From Diadophis punctatus similis (Eukaryota; Chordata; Lepidosauria; Squamata; Dipsadidae), in assembly GCA_023053685.1 (NCBI GenBank), contig JALIGW010000013.1, positions 19,676,501-19,740,500 on the forward strand: a stretch of 64,000 nucleotides of DNA, given 5' to 3'. The translations under genes were made by a program, and so were the position numbers. The notes under the pieces were generated by a model. It searched no databases. It was not told where the DNA came from and saw nothing but the letters and a program-made list of their open reading frames with translations. Numbering within the stretch: the stretch's first letter is position 1; every line of letters starts with the position of its first letter. This document shows positions 27,752 through 39,331 of this stretch, piece by piece.

Positions 27752-28391
27752 TGTTCTGTCCCCACGGGTATGCCCCCAAAATAAGATGCACAAGAAGGAA
27801 TTGGAAATAATATTGTTTTACTGCAAATAAATTCTTAGCCAGAGTTGAGTTTTTTTGAAAATAATATCATTCATTCACAAAGTCTTTTCAGTATTTGGCT
27901 AGAGTCTGAGAGAGCAATTAAAGAGCCTTATCTCACCTCATGGAGGTTTTGGCGGAAATCCAAGCTCTCATTAATCACAGGAAAAATGTTAACTGTTAAT
28001 AATCCGAGATGCAGATACAAGAACAGAATGCTGAAACCACAGAATGGAGTTGTTCTCTGCAATGAAGCCCCTTGTGACAGACCCTTAAATACTCTCAGGG
28101 CGTGGTCAAGCCCTGCATTACTACTCACAAGGAAGCCTCCTCCTGATTAGCCACTCATGTCTCTTTGAGAACCTGCGTGCTCTGGCATCCAGAAGAGCCT
28201 CCTCCTCTTTTCCTGAGTCACTAATCTCAGGAGATGCATCAGGTTCTAATTGTTCGCCAGCCTCTGACCCCACGTCCTCTTCACTCTCCGTCTCTGGTGC
28301 CAGGAACAGCGGTCTTCTGTACTGCACCCTCACTACCTCTGAATTCTCGGGATCGGCTGCTAATTGCCCTGGACTCGACCTGGCCACAACA
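27752..28391 (-). mobile_element. solo LTR, 640 bp, TSD ACTAT
   Basis: The segment begins TGTTCTGTCCCC and ends GGCCACAACA (TG...CA), and is flanked by ACTAT at 27747-27751 and 28392-28396. On the minus strand it has U3-like sequence, a TATTTAAG box near 28085-28092, and downstream R/U5-like sequence. No internal retroviral region is adjacent, so it is a solo LTR left by recombination. Unusually, the U3 holds an open frame of 88 codons (28387 down to 28121), rich in Glu and Asp. A 5-bp duplication fits Gypsy-type or some ERV elements. Confidence 0.85.
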
Positions 28392-28513
28392 ACTATACAG
28401 TTAAATTATTTGCATAGACAGTGGTGTAAAGCATTTTTCCAAGGTTTGTTAAACCTACATTTTGCTATAGATTTTGGTTGTGAGAAAAAGTGACTTACAA
28501 CTATCCGTACACT

Positions 28514-28790
28514 CAGGGGTGGGTTCCTTTTACCTTTTCCTACCGTTGCACATTGTGACATTTCGCACGTGTGTGCTTGCTATGTTCATGCACATGCGCA
28601 TGTCCTGGCATGCAATTTTAGTTCCGTGCATGCGCAGAGAGCCGAAAAATCACCAAAAATTAGGAAAAAAATATGGCGGCATGCACGGACTAACACAGAC
28701 AGCACCGGAGCCATCACGCCTAAATTATGTCATCAGAAGGCTTTTACCAGAGCGCCAGCACTGGACCGCACTGGTAGAAACCCACCTCTG
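28514..28790. mobile_element. hAT MITE, family A, TSD (C/T)GTACACT
   Basis: It starts CAGGGGTGGGTTCC and ends AAACCCACCTCTG. Flanks are CGTACACT (28506-28513) and TGTACACT (28791-28798), a 7/8 match. The inside contains CATGCGCA motifs and AAATATGGCGGC like other family A copies. Confidence 0.88.
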
Positions 28791-28799
28791 TGTACACTT

Positions 28800-29092
28800 A
28801 TGATCATCACAGAATCCTCAAAGTCACATTATCAAAATTCAGTTGCTCGACAACTGGCATGTATTTGCAAAGTTTGCAGCATCCCAGGGTCATGTGATCA
28901 CCATTTGTGATCCTCCCAGCCAGCTTCCAACAAGCAAGGAAGAAAGCCAGATTTGCTTAACGACCACATGATTCACTCAACTGCAGTGATTAACAAACAT
29001 GGCAAAAAGTCATAAAACTGGGTACAACTGACTTAACTGCTTAGCAACAGAAATTCTGGTCTCAGTTGCGGTAATAAGTCAAGGATTACCTG
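28800..29092 (-). mobile_element. MITE family B, reversed copy
   Basis: The reverse complement of family B: CAGGGTCATGTGATCACC near 28886 and the end CAAGGATTACCTG. The left end (28800-28860) is poorly kept. It abuts the hAT MITE that ends at 28790. Confidence 0.75.
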
Positions 29093-29344
29093 TGCCGCAA
29101 TGTCCATCATAATTCAAAAGAGATGACTATCAAATAACAGTTTTCAAAAAGGGAAAAAATCCATCAATACGATAACAGACAAATTAACAGCCTACATTCT
29201 ATTCTTCAATATACTGAATTTTTGATGTATTGAGAGTCTTAAATATAACAGTTAAAGGAAACATTGTTTTATCAGTTGGACAAATATAATAAAATATTTT
29301 TAATATTTTAATTATACAGGAAATTTTGTTACACAACTAATATA

Positions 29345-30289
29345 TACCCCAAGGCTCTGTTTTAGGCCCAGTACTCTTCAACATCTTCATCAATGACTTG
29401 GACGAGGGGATAGACGGGGAACTCATCAAATTTGCAGATGACACAAAACTGGCAGGAATAGCCAAATCTCCAGAAGATAAGCTCAAGATACAGAAGGATC
29501 TTGACAGACTTGAACATTGGGCGCTATCAAACAAAATGAAATTCAATGGTGATAAAAGTAAGGTTCTACATTTAGGCAAGAAAAACAAAATGCACAGGTA
29601 CAGTATATGTGGTACCTTGCTCAACAGTAGTAACTGTGAGAGGGATCTTGGAGTCCTAGTGGACAACCATTTAAATATGAGCCAGCAGTGTGCAGCAGCT
29701 GCTAAAAAAGCCAACACAGTTCTAGGCTGCATTAACAGAGGGATAGAATCAAGATCACGCGAAGTGTTAATACCACTTTATAATGCCTTGGTAAGGCCAC
29801 ACTTGGAATACTGCATACAGTTTTGGTCGCCACGATGTAAAAAGGATGTTGAGACTCTAGAAAGAATGCAGAGAAGAGCAACAAAAATGATTAGGGGACT
29901 GGAGACTAAAACATATGAAGAACGGTTGCAGGAACTGGGTATGTCTAGTTTAATGAAAAGAAGGACCAGGGGTGACATGATAGCAGTGTTCCAATATCTC
30001 AGGGGTCGCCACAAAGAAGAGGGAGTCAAACTCTTCTCCAAGGCACCTGGGGGTAGAACAAGAAGCAATGGGTGGAAACTAATCAAGGAGAGAAGCAGCT
30101 TAGAACTAAGGAGAAATTTCCTGACAGTTAGAACAATTAATCAGTGGAACAGCTTACCTCCAGAAGTTGTGAATGCTCCAACACTAGACATTTTTAAGAA
30201 GATGTTGGATGACCATCTGTCTGAAGTAGTGTAGGGTTTCCTGCATAAGCAGGGGTTGGACTAGAAGACCTCCAACGTCCCTTCCAACT

Positions 30290-30290
<1 letters not shown>
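29345..30290 (+). mobile_element. CR1 LINE, 3' end of ORF2 with 3' UTR
   Basis: The + strand reads PQGSVLGPVLFNIFINDLDE, where TATACC/CCCCAAGG context begins the block, then KFADDTKLAG with the FADD active site. The ORF then runs open for 278 codons from 29398 to the stop at 30234, with DLGVLVDNHLNMSQQCA, PLYNALVRPHLEYC, RMQRRATKMIRGLE and NQWNSLPPEVV. These are the standard CR1 blocks. It is 5'-truncated at the RT domain, as CR1 copies usually are. The 3' UTR (GACTAGAAGACCTCCAACG, then TCCCTTCCAACTCTG) runs straight into a microsatellite. The open frame suggests a young copy. Confidence 0.93.
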
Positions 30291-30957
<667 letters not shown>

Positions 30958-31207
30958 CAGGGGTGGGTTCTGGATCCTTTTGCTAGCCGGTTTGCTCAGG
31001 GTTGCGCTGTGCACGCATGCGCACAACAATAAAAAAATTAGCTTCTGCGCGTGCACAGAAGAAAAAATTAGCTTCTGTGCATGCACAGAAGTAAAATCCA
31101 AGATGGTGGCACCCACGGAGGCACTGACAGAACTGGTTCCATGACATCATCACCAGATTACTAACGGTTCTAAAGAACCTGTTAGAACCAGTAGGAATTC
31201 ACCTCTG
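30958..31207. mobile_element. hAT MITE, family A, TSD CAATGTAG
   Basis: It starts CAGGGGTGGGTTCTGG and ends GGAATTCACCTCTG. CAATGTAG is found on both sides (30950-30957 and 31208-31215). It contains a 24-bp direct duplication built on AATTAGCTTCTGTGC (31037-31090). Confidence 0.93.
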
Positions 31208-31215
31208 CAATGTAG

Positions 31216-32400
31216 TCCTCATTTAAGGCTTATTAAAAATGAAGTAGAAAAAGAAAATTAAAGAAAACCTAGGTTTAGCAAGATGAGAGAAACTACCTTC
31301 AGAATGAGCAATCCAAATAAAAACAGGCAGTTGGAAAGCAAATGTTCATACATTTAAAGCCTCAGAAATTCTTTGATTTCACTACCAATGTTTGTTTCCT
31401 TTTCTCTGCTCCCATTAATAAACTGTTCTTAATCTTGTATAAAGAAAGGGGGGAAACCCCTGGTTGATGTTTAAGGATTCAAATTTAGACTTTTTAAGAA
31501 CAAGGTGAAAGTGGGAAAAGATGGAGCAACAATATTGCCAAAATCTGGATTATTCTTTCATCTCCTGCTGTTCATCTCTGGCATAGAAATAAGTAAGCAT
31601 TCTTTCCAGGGCCTTGAGCCCAGTTATTAGAAGGAATACCACTATTCATAGCTATTTGCTCACACATTAAGATCTTGCCAATATCTTTCTCCAAATGGTG
31701 TCGCATTGGTGCCAACAATGGAATACTGTCTTTGAGATGCCAATTTTCTATCATTTAAATGAAAAAGAGAAAGAAAGGAAGAAAATGAAATCCAATCGGA
31801 TATTATTAAATAATTTCCATAAATATTTTAAGCTCTCTGAAGTTTGAGTGTTTTTCTGCTAAGCCTCCACAGAATAGCACAAGTATGTTGGGACAAAATT
31901 GAAATTTGATTGTGTTTCTATCAAAATATAACAAAGCACATGTTCTTAATGTTAGTAGCAAATGCTTCACGTGGCATAGATATGTCAACCAATATACACT
32001 TTCTAAGTTAAGTGAAAATGTCAATTGATCAAAGCCACGAAGGATGGCAGAAGGCAATATCTATGACTCAGTCTGGTGATGACCATCATATATGGTCTAC
32101 TTGGACTACAAGAAGGATAATCAGTAAAGAGCATAAATTAACAAATTACATGAAAGAAACTAAAAATAGACACAGTGGTCTCTCTATGAAACTAAGAGAA
32201 AGGGAAGGATGTAATAGATTCATTCCAATCCATATGAATCAAATCGGACAATGATCTGAACTTATGAAGTGGAATTGAAAAACGCACAAGGAAAATGAAG
32301 GTGTGGGTTTAATTATGAAGGAAAAGAGTAAAGTATATTTCAGAAAGTATAAATCTGGGTTATCTAGATTAAGGTGAATATGTAGGAAACCAGAAATTCA
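31216..32400. other. intronic sequence, nothing recognised
   Basis: AT-rich. An 80-codon frame at 32012-32254 has no recognised family. Confidence 0.35.
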
Positions 32401-32996
32401 TTAATTAGTTGATGTTAGGAGATGTTACAGTCCAATAATGGTAATAATGGTAAAAGAAAGGAATGGTTTTGTGAGGAAATTATCCATCATGTAGAATCAA
32501 TGCAAACAAAGGAAGAAAATGATTCTGTTGGTTGACATGAATTGATAGATGAGAACAAGAGATGAAGATGAAGAAGTGATTAGACCATTCAGAAACTAAG
32601 AAAGAGTGAGTGTGGTAATTGGTGAGCATCAATTTCAAAGACCTGTTTATTTTAAATACATGATTTAAATCTCAGTCTATTCATGTAATGCATGGAAAAT
32701 GAATAAAAAATCATGATTGATTTGATTACAATGCAGATTTGAGAGAATTAATGAATCATATAAGTTCCAGAGAGTTATTTCTACTGTGGGCAGAGCATTA
32801 CTTCATAGAGTTAAAATGGATCTTGCAAAAGAATGAGAATGAATGAAGATAAACAAAAAAGAAAAAGTGAGATAAATGAGAGTAAAATTAGAATAACTTC
32901 AGGAGAAAAAATGTAGAAGCCCTGAATGAAAAAGTGCTTGGGAGATAGATTAATCTTATAGGGTTCCACAGAATTCTGTAGAATTACCGTATTTTT
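32400..32996 (+). mobile_element. fossil LINE, endonuclease-region remnant (first part)
   Basis: Scattered + strand peptides such as WLASISKTCLF and IMIDLI, separated by stops, resemble the end of an APE-type LINE endonuclease (ASxNxLxxxNTxF...SMIDxI). Together with the RT-like remnant at 34340-35210 this looks like one old LINE interrupted by a MITE and a SINE. The call rests on weak similarity by eye. Confidence 0.4.
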
Positions 32997-33761
32997 CAGA
33001 GTATAAGACGCACCTTTTTCCTCCCTAAAAGTGGCTGAAAATTTGGGTGCGTCTTATACTTCGAATGTAGCTTTTTTTTCCAGCCCTAACTAGGTGCTAA
33101 CAGATCTTCCCAGCTCTTACCTTGCAGGCTTTTTCATTGTTACTCTCTCCAAAGAATGTTTTTCCAGCCCTAAGTCTTTGCAGAATTTTTTTTCATTGCT
33201 CTACTTGCTCCGAATAAGTTTTTTTCTAGCCCTAACCAGGTGCTAACTATCTTCCCAGCTCTTACTGGCTTGCAGGCTCTTTCATTGTTATTCTCTCCAA
33301 AGAAGGTTTTTTTAAGTCCTAACCAGGGGATAAAATAATGTGCTGAAGCTGCTCTGAATAAGTTTTTTTTTTAGCCCTAACCAGGTGCTAACGATCTTCC
33401 CAGCTCTTACTGGCTTGCAGGTTCTTTCATTGTTATTCTCTCAGAAGAAGGTTTTTTTAAGTCCTAACCAGGAGATAAAATAATGTGCTGAAGCTGCTCC
33501 GAATAAGTTTTTTTCTAGCCCTAACCAGGTGCTAACTATCTTCCCAGCTCTTACCGGCTTGCAGGCTCTTTCATTGTTACTCTCTCCAAAGAAGGTTTTT
33601 TTAAGTCCTAACCAGGGGATAAAATAATGTGCTGAAGCTGACCAGGCTAAGGACGCTAGCCAGATGAATACCTGGTAGGCAGATTGTTTTCCCCTATTTT
33701 CCTCCCCAAAAACTGAGGTGCGTCTTATACTCCGGTGCGTCTTATACTCCAAAAAATACGG
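32997..33761 (+). mobile_element. mariner-like MITE family D, 765 bp, TSD TA, with internal tandem repeat
   Basis: The ends are CCGTATTTTTCAGAGTATAA and TATACTCCAAAAAATACGG, with TA on both sides (32995-32996 and 33762-33763). The motif AAGACGCACC/GGTGCGTCTT recurs at both ends. The middle is a tandem repeat of about 145 bp that begins AGCCCTAACCAGGTGCTAAC, at about 33082, 33228, 33373 and 33517. No transposase is present. Confidence 0.88.
33082..33640. repeat. about 145-bp tandem repeat inside the MITE, 3.7 copies
   Basis: Units start AGCCCTAAC(C/T)(A)GGTGCTAAC and include TCTTCCCAGCTCTTAC and GGGGATAAAATAATGTGCTG. Spacing is 146, 145 and 144 bp. The last three units are close to identical; the first is shorter and more diverged. 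Confidence 0.85.
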
Positions 33762-33788
33762 TATATTAATGGCAAGTATGAATAATAA

Positions 33789-34060
33789 GGGGCGACATGG
33801 CTCAGTGGTTAAAGTTGCTGAGCTTGTCTGGTGGAAAGCTGACATCCCAGGTTCGAGACCCAAGTGCTGTGCAATGCATTAGTTGCCCCAGCCCCTCCCC
33901 TCCTAGTAGTCAGAAAGCATGCAAATGCAAGTAGATAAATAAGTACCACTTTGGTTCTGTGCTGGCCATATGACCATGAAAAAGTCTTTGGATAATGCTG
34001 ACTACCTCGGCTAAGAAACGAGATGAGCAATGCTTCCTAGAGTCAGATACACTTACCTTT
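33789..34060 (+). mobile_element. second type of tRNA-derived SINE
   Basis: The head GGGGCGACATGGCTCAGTGG is a good A box and CCCAGGTTCGAGACCC a good B box, about 50 bp apart, as in tRNA-derived SINEs. The body (GCTGGCCATATGACCATG, later CTTCCTAGAGTCAGATAC) differs from the Sauria type, so this is a separate family. It lies in the fossil LINE region. Confidence 0.75.
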
Positions 34061-34339
34061 AGTTTTATGAAAAGTGATGTTTGATGGAATGATGAGGTAA
34101 ATGAGCCTGTTGATGGAAACATATAAAAGAGTGACTGCTACAAAAAAAATGAGGATCAAAGAAAGGTGCAGTATAACATGAATAGAAAAAATAAGGTAGT
34201 TGCAGATAATACACTGAAAAAGAGTAAGGAATGGTTAAGATTACTATCAGCAGAGAAAGTACATAGTAAGTTTAATAGAAATTGGTTTTTTTTGAACGGG
34301 ATGGAAAAATGATTAAAAAGGAACCTTCAGAAGGCTGAA

Positions 34340-35210
34340 TAGAATTCAAAGTGAAAGAGATAAAACAATTTGGAGTGGAACTGAACAGAGGGAATACTGG
34401 AAGGGGTACTTTCACAATTTTTATAGAAATATTGTATTTATTTATTACATTTATACACCGTCTATCTCATTGTCAAGCAACTCTAGGCAGCTTACAGCAT
34501 CATATCAGAATGGAATGTAAACATGCTATATATGATGAAAAGAGTGACAAATGCAATGAAAATAATGAAAAATGGTAACACTGCAGGTGTAGACAGTATT
34601 ACTGAGAAATCTTAAAATATGAATATTGATAACTTGTGGAATAACTGTGTGTTTTGTTTAATATATGCACATAGTATGAATCTATGCTTGATGATCAGAC
34701 AAGTGCTGTTATTCTTCCCTATATGAAGGCAAGAATAGAAAAAACAAATGACAAGGGGATAATTTTATAAAGTATGTCTGACAAGATGTTTCACAGAATT
34801 CTGATTGAAAGTTTTTGAGAGGTGACAATTAGCAACATTTCAGAAGTGTGATACAGTTTTGTGCTAGGCAAGAAGGGTTCAGATATTTGCTTTTTAGCGG
34901 ATCTTAGAGAAATGTGTCCGTACGAATATTTTATGTCTCTTGATCTAGATAAAGTATATTATAAAATCAATGGACTTTAATTATGAACTATATTGTACAA
35001 ATATAGAATTGAAAGTAGGTTGATGAAAGTGGTAAGAATGGAATGTGAAAAAAGTAAAGCAAGTGTTAGAATAAATAAGATACTTGGTTAAAGAAAGTTA
35101 AAGTTAAAGGAAGCAAGTAAAAATTGGATGCTATCCCATTGCATGGAGAGAAAGGAACTAACAACTAAGTAGGCTAAAAGTATTTTGACTGAAATTGGCT
35201 AAATTAGCAG
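34340..35210 (+). mobile_element. fossil LINE, RT-region remnant (second part)
   Basis: Interrupted peptides on the + strand follow RT order: MKNGNTAGVDSITEK (for K.GKAAGxDxI.GE), then a piece like RVQIFAF, then LDLDKVYYKI (for xDLEKAYDRV) and ESRLMKVVRMECEKSKASVRIN. Every block is decayed and stops are frequent. A microsatellite-like TTTATTTATTA and a short SINE-tail-like piece lie at 34430-34500. Confidence 0.5.
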
Positions 35211-35219
35211 AATCTTTCT

Positions 35220-35455
35220 AATGTGCATGTTTCTGGAATGCTGAGTGATTAAACTGGTTTAAGTCAGGACGCTAACCCTGGTTGAAAATGTGGTGGTGTG
35301 AGCAGCAACAGGCACATCTCACTATGTCCATGTGTCCTTGCTGTCCTGAGACCTGCATTGGCTACTAGTTTCCTTTTAGGTGCAATTCAGGGTGCTGGTT
35401 GTCACCTACACAGTCCTTCATAGGGCCTGATGGTTATTCTCTCCTTGATTGGTTT
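35220..35455 (+). mobile_element. L2-like LINE fragment
   Basis: CCTGCATTGGCTACTAGTTT reads as the LHWLL... block, followed by VQFRVLVVTYTVLH, the pre-terminal block of L2 ORFs. Confidence 0.55.
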
Positions 35456-35670
35456 CCATCCATTGCTTCTTGTTCAGCACCTGAGGGCAGGACAAGAAGC
35501 AATGGGTGGGAATTAATCAAGAAGAGAAGCAACCTAGAACTAAGAAGAAATTTCCTGACAGTTAGAACAATTAATCAGTGGAACAACTTGCCTCCAGAAG
35601 CTGTGGATGCTCCAACACTGGAAATTTTTAAGAAGAGATTGGAGAACCATTTATCTGAAATGGTATAGGG
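35456..35670 (+). mobile_element. CR1 LINE 3' end
   Basis: Reads GRTRSNGWELIKKRSN, then LRRNFLTVRTINQWNNLPPE to HLSEMV and a stop at 35668, closely matching the end of the CR1 at 29345. A hAT MITE is inserted right after the stop. Confidence 0.9.
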
Positions 35671-36041
35671 CAGTGAAATGGTATCGGTGGCAAAAGGGTG
35701 TGCACGTGCCCATACTCATAATACAATGCTCTCCCTCCCATGTGCATGCCCACAATCCCCGCGCTGCCCTCCCTGTGCATGTGCATAACCCCCGCCTCCT
35801 CCGCATGCGCACAGGCCTCACTGAAGCCTCTGAACTTCTGGTAGGCCCATTTTTCACTTCTCCAGGGTTCAGGAAAGCCTCCTGAAGCCTGGGGAGAGCA
35901 AAACTGGCCGAAAAGAAGGTTGAAAATCAGCTAGCCAGCATGCATGTGCACTGGAGCTGACATAGGGCAATGCCTTGCGTGTCCTCAGATATGGCTTCGC
36001 GTGCCACCTGTGGCACGCGTGCCATAGGTTCGCCATCACTG
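35671..36041 (-). mobile_element. hAT MITE family E, TSD GTATAGGG
   Basis: It is the reversed relative of 20018-20449: it ends TAGGTTCGCCATCACTG and contains CACCTGTGGCACGCGTGCC. Its left end CAGTGAAATGG is altered. GTATAGGG occurs at 35663-35670 and 36042-36049. The target lies in the CR1 3' UTR. Confidence 0.88.
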
Positions 36042-36145
36042 GTATAGGGTGCTTTCCTGAACCCTGGGGACGACGAAAAACAGCCCCACTGGTATAGGGT
36101 GCTTTCTTGAACCCTGGGGATGATGAAAAATGGCCCAACAGGCCA
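36033..36145. repeat. 50-bp tandem duplication including the MITE junction
   Basis: ACTGGTATAGGGTGCTTTC to the CCCC near 36088 is repeated from about 36088 to 36137 with a few changes. It appears to have formed after the MITE insertion because it begins with the MITE end. Confidence 0.75.
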
Positions 36146-36349
36146 ACCCAAAGTTCATTTCCGAACTTCCGGTTGGCCCGTTGGGCCATTTTTTGCCATC
36201 CCCAGGGTTCAGGAGGCTTTCCTGAAGCCTGGGGAGAGCGAAAATGGCCGAAAAGAAGGCCGAAAATCAGCTGTCTGGCGCGCATGCGCACTGGAGCTGA
36301 CATAGGGCAATGACTAGCGTGCCCTCAGATATGGCTCCACATGCCACCT
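36106..36349 (-). mobile_element. hAT MITE family E, partial copy
   Basis: Contains CATGCGCACTGGAGCTGACA, then TAGGGCAATG and ATGCCACCTG as in 35671-36041, but has no terminal TIR. It includes a hairpin of GAACCCTGGGGAT and ATCCCCAGGGTTC (36108-36210). Confidence 0.75.
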
Positions 36350-36391
36350 GAACGGTCACTAAATGAACTGTTGTAAGTCAAGGACTACCTG
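36350..36391 (+). mobile_element. MITE family B, 3' end only
   Basis: AACGGTCACTAAATGAACTG, then GTCAAGGACTACCTG at 36391, followed by TA. Confidence 0.75.
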
Positions 36392-38199
36392 TACTGTGTT
36401 GCCTTTGTTTGGAAACTTGTGGACGAAAAATCGTTCTGCCTCCTTTTTCTTCTCAAATGATGAAACATGCTAGTTTTCATCAGGCTGTTTTCTTCTGGCT
36501 GTGCCCAAGTCAGAATGTACATACAACCACTTATTCTTAAAAAAAAAAAAGAAAAAAAAAGAAAGCAACCAAGGTGGGAACATGATGAAAGATTTGTTTG
36601 TTGAAAGGAAAAAGCAAAAAGGAAAAATTCTGAATAAAGAAAAAGCTTTGGGGAACTGGGGAAGACTTAGTAATGAGAATGAACTAATTGGGCCCATTGT
36701 GTTATGGGGGGAGGACATCTTATGATGTATTTCTCAGACCTGGAGCTCTCTTGCAGCTGTACAGACTTATGAGACATCTGTACTGAAATCTGGCATCCCC
36801 ACGCCAACAACATGTTTACTAAGTGCCTATAATGCAAGCATAAATTGCTGTAGTTGGGATACCAGGATGGTGGGCATTGCTTTATTTTCCTTAAGTGCCC
36901 TGCCAAATGTTTGTGGTTTACAATAAAAGCTTTTTCATGTAAATGCTGGGGGGAACTCTTTAAGTCAAATTGGAAAACTTGACTTTCTTCTTATCTCATA
37001 AATTAAAGAGTAAAAGAATGGCTCACTTCACCTGTGAGAATATCAGCCAAATTTTCTTCTGCTTTGAAAGAGAGCAAATTTCTCTTTCATCAAGTAGGAT
37101 GAGAAATGATCAGTAAAAGTACAAGCATTTAGCACAAAGCTGCTAAACATTTCAGTAAGATGAGACAAAACTATTTATTTTTAGGTTTTTTAAAAAAAGT
37201 TGGTTTCAATTAATATCATTGTAGTTTAGATGGAATGAGCCATTGATCAGAAACTAGTAGTCTTACATTCTATTTGTAAAACAGTTCAAAAACAGATCTC
37301 ATTTGATGATAGTAATGATATGACAGAAAGATACAGACGGAGTCCAGTTGCTCATTGCAGAATAATCCGGGTAGTCTTAAATTAAACTTTATCAGTTTTC
37401 TTTCATCTGTTTGTAAAAAATGGATAATACTAAAATCTTTACGAGTCTCACTTCAAAAGAATCCAAACTGCTGGACTGAAAAGCTTGATTAAATTTTACT
37501 GAAATATTTTGGATACAATGTAAGATAGAACAAAAACACATGAGCGGCTTGCATACCTTGGGAGGGAGGAGAGAAAACTAATATTTGAACTATAGAACAT
37601 TTCTAAAGTATCCATTCTTCACATCAGCATATTGTTTAATTGTGGGTTTCTCTAGTGAGACAAATCGGTTAAATGATACAATTTTATAGTCTGAGCTTTA
37701 GGGAACCATTGTATAAAAAAAATCGGTTTGAAACTTTCTATTCACTTTTAATTCATCTGGGATGGATATTTCCAGAATGTTTTCTCAGTGCCTTTAAGGC
37801 GATTTTATATTCCTTTATTGCACTTTGACCCATGGGCTTAGAATGCCTTACAATTTTGCTAATGTTAATTATATATTTTTAAGATTTGGAATGCAACATT
37901 GTTTAGAAGATAAAATGTAACAGATAGAACAAAAGGGAGAATATACATTTATTTTAACAGTACAGTGGAATATTAATTCCACAGTATAAATAACCAACTG
38001 AAAAAGCAATCCAAGGCTAGGATTTTGGTAGACATTTATCTGTAATGGGCTTGTGTTTAGAAGTGTAACAGAGTTAAATGTAATGCTTGATGAATTTTCT
38101 CATCCTTCCCCAGGAGGCAAATGAATCGGCCTGTCCAGGCTCTGGACCATGAAGTTTTTCTAATAATAATAATAATGAAGTTTTGGGAAGGAAGCTGAT
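36392..38199. other. intronic sequence, nothing recognised
   Basis: An A-rich run at 36539-36562 and otherwise unassigned sequence. Confidence 0.35.
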
Positions 38200-38905
38200 G
38201 CTTATTGGTGAAAAGTTAGGAGAAAACAAAATCAAATATGGAATTTTGGAAAAAAGAAGTAATATAAAATGCAATAAAATTGAAAGAAATGAGGATGATT
38301 AATATCGTCAATATAATTTATAATATTAAATCTGGTGGGGGTTTTTTTAGTAGCATATTGAGAAATAAAGTATAGGTGGTAAATAATTGAATGCAACTTG
38401 GGAAGGAAAGTTGGAAGATGGAGGAGTGGAGGGGATTGGAGGGAAGTAGGGGAGAGGTGAAGAGAAAGGTCGAAAAAAAAGAGGATGAAGGAAGAAAGAG
38501 GTAGAGAGGGGAAAGAAGAGAGGGAAAGAGAGGGAAGGAATGGAAATGGCGAAGGAGAGAAAGGAGAAGGAGAGGAGAAGAGGAAGGAAGTAAGGAGGGG
38601 AGGGGAGGAGAGGAGAGGAAAGAGGAAAGAAGGGAAAGATGGTTTTTATTGCAGAACTGGGGGGAATATGATAAATATGAGAAAGTAAACAGAAGAATAA
38701 ATGTTTTGGTTGATTTGACGGTTGTATAATTAATATTATAATGGAAGATGTTAAAAAGGTTAAAAATATTATTAAATGAATAGAATTAGATTTGAAAGTA
38801 GATATTGATGTATGTATGTATATGCACTCTGACAACACATTGTTTAAATTGAAAATGGAATTTTTATATTATAAAATAAAATAAAAAATTTATTTTTTTT
38901 AAAAA
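38200..38905 (+). mobile_element. L1-like 3' UTR with polypurine tract
   Basis: A strand-biased purine tract of about 240 bp (38400-38640, GGAAGG/GAGAGG/GGGAAG) is followed by AT-rich sequence ending in AATAAAATAAAAAATTT. G-rich polypurine tracts mark L1 3' UTRs. No L1 coding sequence is directly upstream, so this is an inference. Confidence 0.4.
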
Positions 38906-38929
38906 AGCCAAGAACCCTTGCTGAAAGAA

Positions 38930-39331
38930 ATCAATCAAGGAAACCTCTCAAAAACAAAAAAAGTGAAAGCTGAATACAGAAAAGAAACAACTGAAAACTG
39001 ATTTGTTACTTGGAAGAACAAGCAAATGCATGGTTAATACTTGAAGAATATAGAAGGAAAAGCTGATAAAACACCAAGATGGAGTTATTTAAGATCAGGA
39101 GTGTTAAAGGAAGCAACTGAAGGCTTTATTTTAGTGGCTCAAAAACAAGCTTTGCCAACCAATTGCATGAAGTCAAACATTCTACATATAACAAACAGCA
39201 AATGTTGCCTTTGTAAAGGAATAGAATTGAAACAACAAGCAGTGGCTGCCTCAAAATTTCACAAGCTGGCTACAGGTAGCCTCATCACACAGTTGCCAGA
39301 GTTATTCATTAGAAACTTTGCCAGAGGTTAG
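38930..39331 (+). mobile_element. R4/Dong-like LINE fragment (zinc-finger region)
   Basis: The open frame reads EGFILVAQKQALPTNCMKSN, then CCLCKGIE. This matches the region between the RT and the endonuclease of R4/Dong/R2-type ORFs, where AAQ.QAL.T...... is followed by a C-x2-C finger. The second half of the finger (H, C) is not preserved. Confidence 0.6.

Noticed and set aside
28121..28387. Host gene coding for an acidic protein
   Set aside because: It lies wholly inside a solo LTR with defined ends, so I describe it as part of that element.
38347..38838. 163-codon minus-strand frame rich in Ser, Pro, Phe
   Set aside because: It is the complement of a polypurine tract, read open by composition.
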